Source: Streptomyces avidinii (lineage in GTDB: Bacteria; Actinomycetota; Actinomycetes; Streptomycetales; Streptomycetaceae). Taken from it: DNA of 64,000 nt. How positions within the stretch are numbered: position 1 is the first letter of the stretch; the number at the start of each line of letters is the position of its first letter. The notes beneath the pieces were generated by a model. It worked only from the letters and a program-made list of their open reading frames with translations. It did not search any database and had not been told where the DNA came from. The stretch spans positions 135,187-199,186 of the forward strand of contig NZ_BMVL01000012.1 of the NCBI RefSeq assembly GCF_014650695.1. Direction: 5' to 3'. The translations under genes were made by a program, and so were the position numbers. Of this stretch, positions 20,682 to 29,933 are shown in pieces.

Positions 20682-22658
20682 TCAGACCTGGACGCGGTCC
20701 GCGACGACCTTGGCCAGCTTGGCCAGCGCCTCGTCCTTGGCGATGCCGTTCTCCTGCGAACCGTCGCGGTAACGGAAGGAGACGGTGCCGGCGGCCATGT
20801 CCTCGTCACCGACGATGATCATGAACGGCACCTTGAGCTTCTGGTGGTTGCGGATCTTCTTCTGCATGCGGTCGGAGGAGGCGTCCACGTCGACGCGCAG
20901 GCCCTGCTTCTTCGCCGCCGCGGCGAACTCCTGCAGGTACTCGACGTGCCCGTCACCGATCGGGATGCCGACCGCCTGGACCGGGGCCAGCCACGGCGGC
21001 ATGGCGCCCGCGTAGTGCTCCAGCAGCACGGCGAAGAACCGCTCGATCGAGCCGAACAGCGCGCGGTGGATCATGACCGGACGCTGGCGGGAGCCGTCGG
21101 GCGCGGTGTACTCCAGGTTGAAGCGCTCCGGCAGGTTGAAGTCGAGCTGCACGGTCGACATCTGCCAGGTGCGGCCGATGGCGTCCTTGCACTGCACCGA
21201 GATCTTCGGACCGTAGAAGGCCGCGCCGCCCGGGTCCGGGACCAGCGGGAGGCCCTGCTTCTCGGCGACCTGCGCGAGCACCGCGGTCGCCTCCTCCCAG
21301 GCCTCGTCCGAGCCGACGAACTTCTCCGGGTCCTTGGTGGACAGCTCCAGATAGAAGTCGGTCAGACCGTAGTCGCGCAGCAGGTTGAGCACGAAGGTGA
21401 GGGTCGTGTCGAGCTCCTCCGCCATCTGCTCGCGGGTGCAGTAGATGTGCGCGTCGTCCTGGGTGAAGCCGCGGGCGCGGGTCAGGCCGTGGACGACACC
21501 CGACTTCTCGTACCGGTACACGGTGCCGAACTCGAACAGGCGCAGCGGCAGTTCGCGGTAGGAGCGGCCGCGCGCGTCGAAGATCAGGTTGTGCATCGGG
21601 CAGTTCATGGGCTTGAGGTAGTAGTCGGTACCACCGTCGAGCTGCATGGGGGGGTACATGCCCTCCGCGTACCAGTCCAGGTGGCCGCTCTTCTCGAAGA
21701 GGGCGCCCTTGGTGGCGTGCGGGGAGTAGACGAACTCGTAGCCCTCCTCCTCGTGGCGCTTGCGCGAGTAGTCCTCCATCACCCGGCGGATGATGCCGCC
21801 GCGCGGGTGGAAGACGGCGAGGCCGGAGCCGATCTCGTCCGGGATGGAGAAGAGGTCGAGCTCGTTGCCGAGCTTGCGGTGGTCGCGCTTCTCGGCCTCG
21901 GCGAGGAAGTCGAGGTGGGCCTTCAGCTCCTCCTTCGACGGCCACGCGGTGCCGTAGATGCGCTGGAGCATCGGGTTCTTCTCGCTGCCGCGCCAGTAGG
22001 CGGCCGCGTTGCGCATGAGCTTGAACGCCGGGATGTTCCGGGTGGTGGGCAGGTGGGGACCGCGGCAGAGGTCCTTCCAGCACAGGTCGCCGGTCTTCGC
22101 GTCCAGGTTGTCGTAGATGGTCAGCTCGCCGCCGCCCACCTCGACGTTCGCGCCGTCGTCGGTCGACGCGGAACCCTTGATGCCGATGAGCTCCAGCTTG
22201 TACGGCTCGTCGGCGAGCTCCTCGCGGGCCGCCTCGTCGGTGACCACGCGGCGGGAGAACCGCTGTCCGCGCTTCTGGATCTCCTGCATCTTCTTCTCGA
22301 TGGCCTTCAGGTCCTCCGGGGTGAAGGGCCGGGCCACGTCGAAGTCGTAGTAGAAGCCGTTCTGGACCGGCGGGCCGATGCCGAGCTTGGCCTCGGGGAA
22401 CAGCTCCTGCACGGCCTGGGCCATGACGTGCGCGGTCGAGTGGCGCAGGATGTTCAGGCCGTCCTCGGAGGAGATCTCCACCGGCTCGACGGTCTCGCCG
22501 TCCTTCACTTCGTACGCGAGGTCCTTGAGCTCCCCCGCGATGCGCGCGGCGACGATGGTGCGCTCGCCGGCGAAGAGCTCCGCCGCCGTAGTGCCCGTGG
22601 CCACCACGCGCTCGTCCCGCTCGGAATCGCGTTGGATGATCACACGGACGTCTGACAC
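20682..22658 (-). CDS. thrS: Threonyl-tRNA synthetase
   Basis: Class II synthetase charging tRNA-Thr in the cytoplasm. The 658-aa protein has an N-terminal TGS domain (about 1-62), the editing domain with [16 protein letters not shown] near 74 (HxxxH zinc/editing motif), the catalytic core with motif 2-like [26 protein letters not shown] and the zinc ligand Cys in MNCPMHNL, then the C-terminal anticodon-binding domain (about 555-650). The GTG start at 22658 is preceded by AGGAGA. No T-box leader is evident in the divergent region upstream, so the regulation is not apparent. Confidence 0.97.
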   Translation of the reverse strand: MSDVRVIIQRDSERDERVVATGTTAAELFAGERTIVAARIAGELKDLAYEVKDGETVEPVEISSEDGLNILRHSTAHVMAQAVQELFPEAKLGIGPPVQNGFYYDFDVARPFTPEDLKAIEKKMQEIQKRGQRFSRRVVTDEAAREELADEPYKLELIGIKGSASTDDGANVEVGGGELTIYDNLDAKTGDLCWKDLCRGPHLPTTRNIPAFKLMRNAAAYWRGSEKNPMLQRIYGTAWPSKEELKAHLDFLAEAEKRDHRKLGNELDLFSIPDEIGSGLAVFHPRGGIIRRVMEDYSRKRHEEEGYEFVYSPHATKGALFEKSGHLDWYAEGMYPPMQLDGGTDYYLKPMNCPMHNLIFDARGRSYRELPLRLFEFGTVYRYEKSGVVHGLTRARGFTQDDAHIYCTREQMAEELDTTLTFVLNLLRDYGLTDFYLELSTKDPEKFVGSDEAWEEATAVLAQVAEKQGLPLVPDPGGAAFYGPKISVQCKDAIGRTWQMSTVQLDFNLPERFNLEYTAPDGSRQRPVMIHRALFGSIERFFAVLLEHYAGAMPPWLAPVQAVGIPIGDGHVEYLQEFAAAAKKQGLRVDVDASSDRMQKKIRNHQKLKVPFMIIVGDEDMAAGTVSFRYRDGSQENGIAKDEALAKLAKVVADRVQV

Positions 22659-22898
22659 CGGTCTCTCCTGACTCAGGGGATGCGCGGGCGAACGCCGCGC
22701 GCCTGAATCGTACCGAGCGGAGTGGCTGCGCCGCTAAACGGTTACGGGTGGCCCGCCCGCCGGGCCCTCCCGACCCCGGCCCGGGCCGGGCCGGCCCGGG
22801 CAGCGGCCCGTGGGGTGGGGGCCCCGAAACTCCGGGCCCGTCGGCGCGAGCCACGGGTAGCGTGGCCCGGACCGCCCGACTCCCCCGGAGGGACCCGC

Positions 22899-23414
22899 AT
22901 GCCCGGCCCGCAGATACGTCCGCTGGACCTGACCGACGACGCCACCGCGGCCGCCGTGCACCGGATCGGGCGGGCTGCGTACGCGGTGGAGGCGGAGCTC
23001 ATCGGCTTCGACGGCATCCCGGCGCTGGGCGAGAGCCTCGCCGGGATGAGGGCCTGCCCGCTGAACTGGCTGGGAGTGCTTTCGGGGGACGGCTCGCTCG
23101 ACGGCTTCCTCGCGTGGGAAGAGGAGGGTGAGGCGATCTCCATCGATCGGCTGTGTGTGGACCCGGACCGGTTCCGCCGCGGTGTCGGCTCCCTCCTGCT
23201 GCGCCACGCACTGACGGAGGTGTTCCCCGAGCGGGCCGTCGTGGTCACGACCGGCGCCGCGAACACCCCCGCGGTCACGCTCTACGAGCGCCTCGGCTTC
23301 AGCCGCGGCCCGGACTTCTCGCCCGTCCCGGGGCTGACCATGGCCTCCTTCGCCCGGGCCGCAGCCGGAGGCACCCCGTGGGATGGTGGAAGGGGATCTT
23401 CCGACCCGGCATGA
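22899..23414 (+). CDS. GNAT family N-acetyltransferase
   Basis: Acetyl-CoA-dependent N-acetyltransferase of unknown substrate (171 aa). The acetyl-CoA pyrophosphate loop is LCVDPDRFRRGVGSLLL near residue 87 (R-R-G-V-G form of Q/RxxGxG/A), followed by the C-terminal VTLYERLGFSRG near 128. The ATG at 22899 is preceded by CGGAGGG at good spacing. It is divergent from thrS and only 10 bp upstream of the DUF4232 gene, so both are probably on one transcript. Confidence 0.9.
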   Translation: MPGPQIRPLDLTDDATAAAVHRIGRAAYAVEAELIGFDGIPALGESLAGMRACPLNWLGVLSGDGSLDGFLAWEEEGEAISIDRLCVDPDRFRRGVGSLLLRHALTEVFPERAVVVTTGAANTPAVTLYERLGFSRGPDFSPVPGLTMASFARAAAGGTPWDGGRGSSDPA

Positions 23415-23424
23415 GGGGACACCC

Positions 23425-23925
23425 ATGGGAGTGATCAGGAAGGCGGCTGCCCTGGGCGCCGCGACGGCCGTGCTGGCGGGCGGACTGCTCGTCGCCGCCC
23501 CGGCGGTGGCAGCGCCGGCCTCCGCGTGCACGGGGCAGCAGCTCTCGGCCACCGGCGCGGAGCGGACGGACTCCGCCCGGGTGCGCTTCACGGTGGTCAA
23601 CGAAGGCCCGGCGTGCACCCTGCGGGGCTTCCCGACGGTGGCCCTCTCCGGCCAGGGCTCCCCGGACCGCAACGCGCCGCTGCGCGTCGTCCCCCGCGGC
23701 GAGGCCCGGACCGTGCTGCTGCCCGAGGGCGGGCGCGCCTCCACGGTCCTGACCTTCACCCCGGTCCTCGGCGAGGCGGACGGCTACTGCGCCTCCGGCG
23801 CCGATCCGACCGTCGCCCCCTCCCTGGTGGTGGGCGTCGCGGGCATGGGCTTCCAGGTCGCACCGTCCGACGGAGGCCAGTTCGCCCTCTGCGGCAACAC
23901 CGTCCGCGCCACCGCCTTCCGCTGA
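23425..23925 (+). CDS. Secreted DUF4232-domain protein
   Basis: Exported protein (166 aa) with a Sec signal peptide: basic GVIRKAA, a hydrophobic stretch ALGAATAVLAGGLLVA, and a likely cleavage site after AVAAPASA near residue 32. The mature part fits DUF4232 (beta-sandwich): CTGQQLSA at the start, a central NEGPACTLRGFP, and a C-terminal FALCGNTVRATAF, with four Cys likely forming two disulfides. Function unknown; such proteins are abundant in streptomycetes. The ATG at 23425 has GAGGGGACACCC upstream. Likely co-transcribed with the GNAT gene. Confidence 0.87.
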   Translation: MGVIRKAAALGAATAVLAGGLLVAAPAVAAPASACTGQQLSATGAERTDSARVRFTVVNEGPACTLRGFPTVALSGQGSPDRNAPLRVVPRGEARTVLLPEGGRASTVLTFTPVLGEADGYCASGADPTVAPSLVVGVAGMGFQVAPSDGGQFALCGNTVRATAFR

Positions 23926-23929
23926 CGGC

Positions 23930-25135
23930 CTAGTCGTCGGACGGCAGGACGTCCTCCGGGTCGAAGGCCGCGTCCAGGGACTTCATCAGGCGGTCCCGCT
24001 CGACCTCGTCCATCGGGACGGGCGTCACGTCCGCCGCGTCGGACAGTCGCCGGAAGCCGCCGCGCCGTTGCAGCCGGCCCGTGACGCGGACCGGGAGGCC
24101 CACCAGGTGGGCGTGGCCCGCGGTGCGGTACGCCTCCTCGTCGAGCGCCACCCGGACGTACGGGACCTCCGCCCCTGCCAGCACCCGTAGCCGGACCGTG
24201 CCCCCTCCCCCGGCGGCCTTGCGCCGCATCCGTACGACGGCCCCCGCGAGGCGGACCGGTACGGCGGGCTCCGCGCGGGTGTAGCGGGCCGCGGCCTCCC
24301 GCAGTACGGGCAGGTCGCCCGGGGAGAACTCCACCGGCTCGGGGCGGGCCGCGCAGCCCGCCGGGACGCCTGCCGCGGGCGCCCAGGCCAGCGCGATCCG
24401 GGCTCCCTCCGAGCCCCGGACCAGGGCGATGAGCGCCTCGGCGAGTTCCCGGCTGACCCCGGCGGCCACTGCCGCGTCGAAGGCCTCCATACCGCCGGTG
24501 GCCCGCTGGTAGTCCACCGCCTCGCGGGCCGCGTGCAGGGCGTGGTGCAGCCGGGTCACCGGCCCCCGGCCACCGTCCACGGGGACGTACGCGCTCAGCC
24601 GGCGCCCGCCCGGGGAAGGCCCCACCAGCACCCGGTCCAGGGTGTGTTCGGCCTGTGCCTGGTGCCGGGCCCCGTAGTAGCCGGCCCGGGCCCGGTCGGC
24701 GAGGGCCGCGGCCAGCAGGAGCCGGCGGGCGGCCGAGCGGAGCTGTTCCTGCACGGGCCAGGCGGCCTCGCCCTGGAAGCCGTAGGGCCCCTCCGGGATC
24801 TCGCGTTCCCAGCGGATCTCGTCGCTGGGCACGCTCAGCCCGAGGAGCACTTCGCGCGCCGAGGGCAGCCCGCCGTGCGCGAGGGCGGTGACCGCCTCCT
24901 CCAGCAGGTCCGCGCAGTCGGGGAAGCCGCGGCTCTCGGGGACGAGCAGGCTGGTGCCCGAACGCCCCGGCGGGGTCCACCGCCCGTACCGGCCGGCCGC
25001 GCCGCCGCGCCGCAGCCAACCGTGCCGCTGCAACAGGGCCCCCAGTACCTGCGGGTCGACCTGTGCGGGATCGGGACCGCCCGGGGTGTACTGCGGGGAC
25101 GGGAGCGGTTCGAGGTGCGGTGAGTGCAGGTTCAT
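23930..25135 (-). CDS. Conserved streptomycete protein of unknown function, coupled to DUF4365 gene
   Basis: The 401-aa soluble protein shows no signal peptide or membrane segment and no domain I can name. It opens with a Pro-rich leader (NLHSPHLEPLPSPQYTPG) and has two blocks: an Ala/Leu/Arg-rich helical region (about 120-260) and a C-terminal region with beta-like segments (VRLRVLAGAEVPYVRVAL; VGLPVRVTGRLQRRGGF) that could be an OB-like or nucleic-acid-binding fold; that is speculative. Its ATG shares one base with the stop of the DUF4365 gene (TGATG), so the two are made together. Confidence 0.82.
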   Translation of the reverse strand: MNLHSPHLEPLPSPQYTPGGPDPAQVDPQVLGALLQRHGWLRRGGAAGRYGRWTPPGRSGTSLLVPESRGFPDCADLLEEAVTALAHGGLPSAREVLLGLSVPSDEIRWEREIPEGPYGFQGEAAWPVQEQLRSAARRLLLAAALADRARAGYYGARHQAQAEHTLDRVLVGPSPGGRRLSAYVPVDGGRGPVTRLHHALHAAREAVDYQRATGGMEAFDAAVAAGVSRELAEALIALVRGSEGARIALAWAPAAGVPAGCAARPEPVEFSPGDLPVLREAAARYTRAEPAVPVRLAGAVVRMRRKAAGGGGTVRLRVLAGAEVPYVRVALDEEAYRTAGHAHLVGLPVRVTGRLQRRGGFRRLSDAADVTPVPMDEVERDRLMKSLDAAFDPEDVLPSDD

Positions 25136-25713
25136 CAGGGTGTCCCTCCCGACCCGACCCGGGTCATGATCTCGCACAGCGCACGGTCGTCGAAGATCCG
25201 CGTGGTGGGGATCCTCACGGTGGTGCGGCGCCGGCCGGTCACGGGGTGTCCGGCGAGGTTGGTCCAGTAGCAGCAGTGCCTCAGGTCGAGCCGGTCGTGC
25301 CCGGCGGCGAGCCACTGGTCGCGCTCCCTCGGTACGAGCATCACGACGAGGATCTTGTGGACGGCGACGGGGGTCCGGGCCAGTTTCACCAGGTGCTCGT
25401 TGTCGAGGGTGAAGGAGAAGGTGGCACCGGCCGGCCGCGGCGGTATCTGGTAGGTCGCCTTGAGCTGCACCTTGATGGTGACCTCGTCGTCGACGACGTG
25501 CTCGGGCGCTCCGTGGGAGACGTGCCAGTCGATGCCGTTGTCGGGGAAGGGCTGGGAGAGCGAACAGCCCGCGGCGGCCGCGACGGCGTGCAGGTATCCC
25601 ACCTGGAGGGTCTCCATGCAGGCGGTGGTGGCGAGCGTGCCGCGCAGGGCTCCGGTCCGCGGACCCGCCCCCCCGTGCAGCACCCCGCTCTGTTCGGGCT
25701 GTGTGAGCGCCAT
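25135..25713 (-). CDS. DUF4365 (PD-(D/E)XK nuclease-like) protein
   Basis: The 192-aa protein matches the DUF4365 family, which is related to PD-(D/E)XK nucleases. The pattern is GIDWHV near residue 61 followed by VTIKVQLKATYQ near 79 (D...QxK of the core), then LVVMLVPRERDQW and HCCYWTNLAGH. No substrate is known. I chose the ATG at 25713 because GGGGAG precedes it at good spacing; an upstream ATG at 25773 is also possible. It is coupled to the unknown 401-aa gene and divergent from an exonuclease gene. Confidence 0.85.
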   Translation of the reverse strand: MALTQPEQSGVLHGGAGPRTGALRGTLATTACMETLQVGYLHAVAAAAGCSLSQPFPDNGIDWHVSHGAPEHVVDDEVTIKVQLKATYQIPPRPAGATFSFTLDNEHLVKLARTPVAVHKILVVMLVPRERDQWLAAGHDRLDLRHCCYWTNLAGHPVTGRRRTTVRIPTTRIFDDRALCEIMTRVGSGGTP

Positions 25714-25915
25714 GGCCGGCTCCCCATGCCTTGCGGGCTCTGCCGCGAGCGGTGCTGGGTGACGACCGGTCATGTGTGCGGCCCCCCAAGGATGTTGTCT
25801 CCGCACCCGACTGCCCGCAAACGGCGTACGGGGCAAACAGCCCGGGTATCACCGATGCGGCGGGGCTGGAGTGTTCAGGAAGCTCCATCCGCCGCTCGGG
25901 GACGAGGAGTTCGCC

Positions 25916-26641
25916 ATGACACGCTGGTACGAGGGCCCGCTGGCCGCATTCGACACGGAGACCACCGGGGTGGACGTCGAGCAGGACCGGATCGTGTCCG
26001 CCGCGCTCATCGTCCAGGAGTGTGCGGGCGGCCGGGTCCGCACCACGCGCTGGTTGGTCAATCCCGGGGTTCCGGTGCCCCCGGGCGCCACGGAAGTGCA
26101 CGGGCTGACCGACGAGCACCTGCAGCGTCACGGGCGCTGGCCGGCGCCGGTGGTGGAGGAGATAGCCCGGGCGCTCGGGGAGCAGCAGGTGGCGGGACGG
26201 CCGGTGGTGGTGATGAACGCGCCGTTCGATCTGACGCTGCTGGACCGTGAGTTGCGCCGGCACCGGGCGTCCTCGCTGTCGCGCTATCTGGACAACCGGC
26301 CGCTGACGGTGCTGGATCCGCGGGTGCTGGACAAGCATCTGGACCGGTACCGCAAGGGCCGCCGGACGCTGACGGACCTGTGCGCGCACTACGGGATCGA
26401 GCTGGAGGGCGCGCACGACGCGGCGGCGGACGCGATGGCCTCGCTGGAGCTGGTGCGGGCGGTGGGGCGGCGGTTCGCGGCCCGGCTGGAGCGGCTGACG
26501 CCGGCCGAGCTGCACACGCTGCAGGCCGTGTGGCACGCGGCGCAGGCGCGCGGTCTGCAGGCGTGGTTCGCCCGGCAGGGGACTCCGGAGGCGGTGGATC
26601 CGCACTGGCCGCTGCGGCCCGATCTGTCGACCGCCGCGTAG
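25916..26641 (+). CDS. DEDDh-family 3'-5' exonuclease (DnaQ-like)
   Basis: Single-domain exonuclease (241 aa) of the RNase T/DnaQ superfamily. Catalytic motifs are ExoI FDTETTGVD near residue 13, ExoII NAPFDLTLLDREL near 97, and ExoIII GAHDAAADAMAS near 166 (the HxAxxD form, i.e. DEDDh). An additional C-terminal helical tail runs about 180-241. It could proofread, process RNA or work in repair; the sequence does not decide. GAGGAG precedes the ATG. A hairpin at 26668-26696 ends its transcript. Confidence 0.92.
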   Translation: MTRWYEGPLAAFDTETTGVDVEQDRIVSAALIVQECAGGRVRTTRWLVNPGVPVPPGATEVHGLTDEHLQRHGRWPAPVVEEIARALGEQQVAGRPVVVMNAPFDLTLLDRELRRHRASSLSRYLDNRPLTVLDPRVLDKHLDRYRKGRRTLTDLCAHYGIELEGAHDAAADAMASLELVRAVGRRFAARLERLTPAELHTLQAVWHAAQARGLQAWFARQGTPEAVDPHWPLRPDLSTAA

Positions 26642-26667
26642 GGCGGCAGGTGTCCGGAACATGCGGA

Positions 26668-26696
26668 AGGCCGGTCCGTCTGTGACGGACCGGCCT
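26668..26696. terminator. Hairpin between exonuclease gene and tRNA-Val
   Basis: Exact 13-base arms (26668-26680 and 26684-26696) with a 3-nt loop. It lies between convergent transcripts, so it can terminate both the exonuclease mRNA and the tRNA-Val(CAC) transcript. Confidence 0.7.
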
Positions 26697-26703
26697 GTCC
26701 CGG

Positions 26704-26775
26704 TGGGCGATACTGGGATCGAACCAGTGACCCCTTCGGTGTGAACGAAGTGCTCTCCCGCTGAGCTAATCGCCC
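26704..26775 (-). tRNA. tRNA-Val(CAC)
   Basis: A 72-nt cloverleaf on the minus strand. Acceptor GGGCGAT pairs with ATCGCCC, the D-arm is GCTC...GAGC, the anticodon arm CTTCG-TTCACAC-CGAAG carries anticodon CAC, and the T-arm is ACTGG-TTCGATC-CCAGT. The discriminator is A; CCA is not encoded. It differs from the copy at 29333 at two positions only (D-loop and T-loop). Confidence 0.95.
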
Positions 26776-26860
26776 GGGAACGCACCGAACAATACAGAAG
26801 GCTCGGGGCTGGTTCAAACCGCTTCCCCCGAGCCGCCCCGCCGGACGCACGTCACGTACC

Positions 26861-26881
26861 TACTCAGGGCACATCTGAGTA
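26861..26881. promoter_or_regulatory. Inverted repeat upstream of the 776-aa membrane protein gene
   Basis: TACTCAG-N7-CTGAGTA, perfect 7-base arms, 46 bp upstream of the start codon at 26927. Its size, symmetry and position fit a dimeric regulator's operator. No regulator is encoded next to it. Confidence 0.35.
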
Positions 26882-26926
26882 CGCACACCCATGTCCTGAC
26901 TGCGTGACCGCCGCCACACTCCGGAT

Positions 26927-29257
26927 ATGAACACCGCCCTGCCGCCCGCCGAAGAGCTGGCGCTCATCGACCGCGAGCTGGCTCAACTCGATGCCCGCCG
27001 GGTGTATTTGCTGGCCCGCCGGGACTGGCTGCTGCGGCTCCTGCACCAGCCGGGAGGCACGCCCGCCCCGGTCCACCGGTGGCCTGCCGCGGCCGCCGGG
27101 CCCGCGAAGGAGGCCTCGGCCCCGAGCGCGCAGACCGTGCTGCTGACCCTCGGCGCGGTGCTGCTGGCCGTCGCCGCGCTCGCGTTCACACTGCTCAGCT
27201 GGGGGTCCATGGGGATCGCCGGCCGCTCGGCGGTGCTGGCCGCGGTGACGGCGGCGGCGCTGGGCGCACCCGTACTGCTGCTGCGTCGCGGGCTGCGGTC
27301 GACGGCGGAGTCGGTCGCTGCGGTGGGGCTGCTGCTGACGGTGCTCGACGCGTACGCGCTGTACGCGGTCGGCATGCCGGACCTCGACGGCACGGGGTAC
27401 GCGGCGGGGGCGGCCGCGGTGCTCGCGGCGGTGTGGGCCGGGTACGGCTCGGGCCTGCGGAAGCTGCGGATCCCGCTGCCGGCGGCGGTGCTGGCGGCGC
27501 AGTTCCCGCTGCCGCTGGCGGCGCTGGCCGTGCAGCCGGACCCGTTGCCGCTCGGCTGGGCGCTGCTGGCGACGGCCGCGCTGGACGCGGCGCTTGCCCT
27601 GCGGGTCAGGGCGGTGGCGGTCCCGGCGGCCGTGACGGCCTCCGGGGCGCTGCTGATCGGGGTGGCCCAGTCGTGGTCGGCGGGGTCCGCCGCGGCGGCC
27701 GTGGCTCCGGCGGCGCTGCTGCTGGCGGGCGCGGGCCTCGGCGTGGCCGCCGCCTGGCGGGAGCCGCGCGCCTCGGCGGCGGCGCTGGTGGGCGCCCTGG
27801 CTGCGGTGGCGGGCCTGGGCGGGGTGGCCCGGCCGGGTCTGGAACCGGCCTGGGCGGTGCTGGTGCACCTGCTGCTGGCGCTGCCGCTGCTGGCGGCGGT
27901 ACGGGGCTCCGCGCTCCCGGAGGCGGTCCGCCACGGTCTGACCCGGGCCGGCGCGGCGGTCGTGGCCCTGGCGGCGGTGCTGGCGGCTGCCTCGGTGGTT
28001 CCGACGCTGGTGGCGCGGTTGCGGGTGCTGGGCGAGGTGTGGGCGGCGACGACCCCGGGCCCGGACCCGTATGCACCGGGGGCGGCGGTTCCGCTCACCC
28101 TGCTGATCTCGGCGGGAGCGGCCTGGTGGCTGTCGCGGGCGCTGTCGCGACCGGAGCCCGTGGTGGTGGCGGTGGTCCTGGGCTGGGCGGGCCTCTTCGC
28201 GGCCCCGGCGCTGCCCGGCCTGCCGGTGGCGGCGGTGCTCGCCGCGCAGCTCGCGGTGACGGGCGCGGCAGGTGTGCTCGCCCTGCGCTCCCCGGCGCGC
28301 GGGATCCGGATCGCGGCCGCGGTGTGCGCGCTGGTCGGCGCCGCGAACGTGTCCCTGGGCGCGCTGGACGGCCGCACGGCGACCTTCGCGGTGTGGGGGC
28401 TGCTGGGCGCCGCTTGCGCGGCTGGAGCGGCGTACGGGCCCGCTCCGCGGCCGGTGCGGTCCACGGCGGCCGTGGGCGCGGTCGGGTACGCCACGGGCGT
28501 CCTGGTGGCGGCGGGCGCCGTGTCGGAGCCGGCGGTGGTCTGGTGGGCGCTGCCGGTACTGGCGGTCCCGGCGCTGGCGGCGGCGCTCGGGCCGCGGCTG
28601 GGCGAGGTCCGGCTGCCCGTCGAGATCGCGGCGGCCGTGGCGGGGGTCGTGGCGCTGGGCCTGTCGGCCGGGCGGGCCGGAACCCTGGCTCTGGTCCTGG
28701 CGCTGGCCGGGGTGGTCTGCGCGGGCGCCGCGGTGCGGCCGGAGCGGCGGGTGCTGGGCTGGGCGGCGGGGGCGCTGTTCGCGGCGGCGACCTGGGTCCG
28801 GCTGGCCGAGGCGGGGGTGACCGCGCCGGAGGCCTACACGCTGCCGGTGACGGTGCCCGCTCTGGTGGTGGGTGTGCTGCGGCGGCGCCGGGACCCGCAG
28901 GCCTCGTCCTGGACGGCGTACGGCCCGGGCCTGGCGGCGACGCTGCTGCCGAGCCTGGTGGCGGCCTGGGGCGACCCGGGCTGGCTGCGCCCGCTGCTGC
29001 TGGGGGCGGCCGCGCTGGCGGTGACCCTGGCGGGCGCGCAGCGGCGGCTTCAGGCTCCGCTGCTGCTGGGCGGGGCGGTGCTGGCCGCGGTGGCGCTGCA
29101 CGAGCTGGCCCCGTACGTGGTGCAGGTCGCGGGCGCCCTCCCGCGCTGGGTGCCGCCGGCCCTGGCGGGCCTGCTGCTGCTGGCGGTGGGGGCGACGTAC
29201 GAGCGGCGCCTGCGCGACGCCCGCCGGCTGCGGGCCGCGATCGGCCGCCTGCGGTAG
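26927..29257 (+). CDS. Giant polytopic membrane protein (SCO7613-type)
   Basis: The 776-aa protein begins with a short soluble region containing a charged helix (EELALIDRELAQLDARRVYLLARR; about 8-31) and from residue about 60 is almost wholly hydrophobic, with roughly 20 or more predicted membrane segments rich in Ala, Leu, Val and Gly. I recognise the architecture as that of streptomycete SCO7613-type proteins, of unknown function. The very high Ala/Leu/Val content and lack of charged residues in the membrane make a transporter role possible but not shown. An inverted repeat lies upstream and a strong hairpin follows. Confidence 0.85.
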   Translation: MNTALPPAEELALIDRELAQLDARRVYLLARRDWLLRLLHQPGGTPAPVHRWPAAAAGPAKEASAPSAQTVLLTLGAVLLAVAALAFTLLSWGSMGIAGRSAVLAAVTAAALGAPVLLLRRGLRSTAESVAAVGLLLTVLDAYALYAVGMPDLDGTGYAAGAAAVLAAVWAGYGSGLRKLRIPLPAAVLAAQFPLPLAALAVQPDPLPLGWALLATAALDAALALRVRAVAVPAAVTASGALLIGVAQSWSAGSAAAAVAPAALLLAGAGLGVAAAWREPRASAAALVGALAAVAGLGGVARPGLEPAWAVLVHLLLALPLLAAVRGSALPEAVRHGLTRAGAAVVALAAVLAAASVVPTLVARLRVLGEVWAATTPGPDPYAPGAAVPLTLLISAGAAWWLSRALSRPEPVVVAVVLGWAGLFAAPALPGLPVAAVLAAQLAVTGAAGVLALRSPARGIRIAAAVCALVGAANVSLGALDGRTATFAVWGLLGAACAAGAAYGPAPRPVRSTAAVGAVGYATGVLVAAGAVSEPAVVWWALPVLAVPALAAALGPRLGEVRLPVEIAAAVAGVVALGLSAGRAGTLALVLALAGVVCAGAAVRPERRVLGWAAGALFAAATWVRLAEAGVTAPEAYTLPVTVPALVVGVLRRRRDPQASSWTAYGPGLAATLLPSLVAAWGDPGWLRPLLLGAAALAVTLAGAQRRLQAPLLLGGAVLAAVALHELAPYVVQVAGALPRWVPPALAGLLLLAVGATYERRLRDARRLRAAIGRLR

Positions 29258-29288
29258 GCGGCGGGCGGGGGCCGCAGGGCCCGAAACG

Positions 29289-29326
29289 CCAGAGGCCCGG
29301 AGACTTTGAAGTCTCCGGGCCTCTGG
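29289..29326. terminator. Bidirectional hairpin terminator, 18-bp stem
   Basis: Exact 18-base arms (29289-29306 and 29309-29326) separated by two bases. It sits between the convergent 776-aa membrane protein gene and tRNA-Val(CAC) and can serve both. Confidence 0.82.
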
Positions 29327-29332
29327 TCCGGG

Positions 29333-29404
29333 TGGGCGATACTGGGTTCGAACCAGTGACCCCTTCGGTGTGAACGAAGTGCTCTCCCACTGAGCTAATC
29401 GCCC
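29333..29404 (-). tRNA. tRNA-Val(CAC), second copy
   Basis: A 72-nt cloverleaf with the same acceptor and anticodon arms as the copy at 26704 and anticodon CAC. The D-loop reads AGTGGGA and the T-loop TTCGAAC, the only differences between the two copies. CCA is not encoded. Confidence 0.95.
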
Positions 29405-29450
29405 GGACGCACCGCAAACATTACCGCATGTCAGCGGTGCTCCCCGACCA

Positions 29451-29933
29451 TCACTGGTCCTTGAGGTTCCAGGGCAGGACGAGCCCGTACTTCCACAGGT
29501 AGAAGCCGATCAGCGCGCCCGCGATGACGAGGCCCACGCTGGTCAGGATGATGTTGCGGCGGCGGACCTTCGGGTCGAGCGCCTTCTGTGCCGCTTCGGT
29601 GACTTTCCGCTTCGTCCAGCGCAGCACGAGGTGGGCCCAGGCGAACTCGGTGGCCCAGATCGCCAGGCCCGCGAAGATCGCGACCCAGCCGGGGCCGGGC
29701 AGCACGAGCATGGCGACACCGGCGGCGATCACGGCGAGGCCGACGATGAAGACGCCGACCTGCCAGCTCAGGTGCAGGCTCTTGTTGGACTTGATGAAGG
29801 CCGGGGCCTTCGATACGTGCGGCGTCTGCGCGGCGCCCTCCGCAGCGGCCTCCGAGCCAGCGGCCGCGGTGGGTTCCGGCGTGGATTCGTCAGCGGCGGA
29901 CCCGTGGGTGCCGCGGTCACTCCCCGTATTCAT
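29451..29933 (-). CDS. TIGR02611 family (PGPGW) small membrane protein
   Basis: The 160-aa protein has an acidic, Ala/Glu-rich N-terminal tail (about 1-40), then two adjacent hydrophobic segments (about 60-95) containing the family's signature VLPGPGWVAIFAGLAIWATEF, a charged loop (RWTKRKVTEAAQKALDPKVRRRN), and a third hydrophobic segment near the C-terminus. Members are widespread in actinobacteria; no function is known to me. It lies upstream of and divergent from ssgB. Confidence 0.85.
   Translation of the reverse strand: MNTGSDRGTHGSAADESTPEPTAAAGSEAAAEGAAQTPHVSKAPAFIKSNKSLHLSWQVGVFIVGLAVIAAGVAMLVLPGPGWVAIFAGLAIWATEFAWAHLVLRWTKRKVTEAAQKALDPKVRRRNIILTSVGLVIAGALIGFYLWKYGLVLPWNLKDQ

Noticed and set aside
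22659-22898. T-box leader upstream of thrS.
   Set aside because: The region is a divergent promoter region shared with the GNAT gene, and no T-box or antiterminator core was seen.
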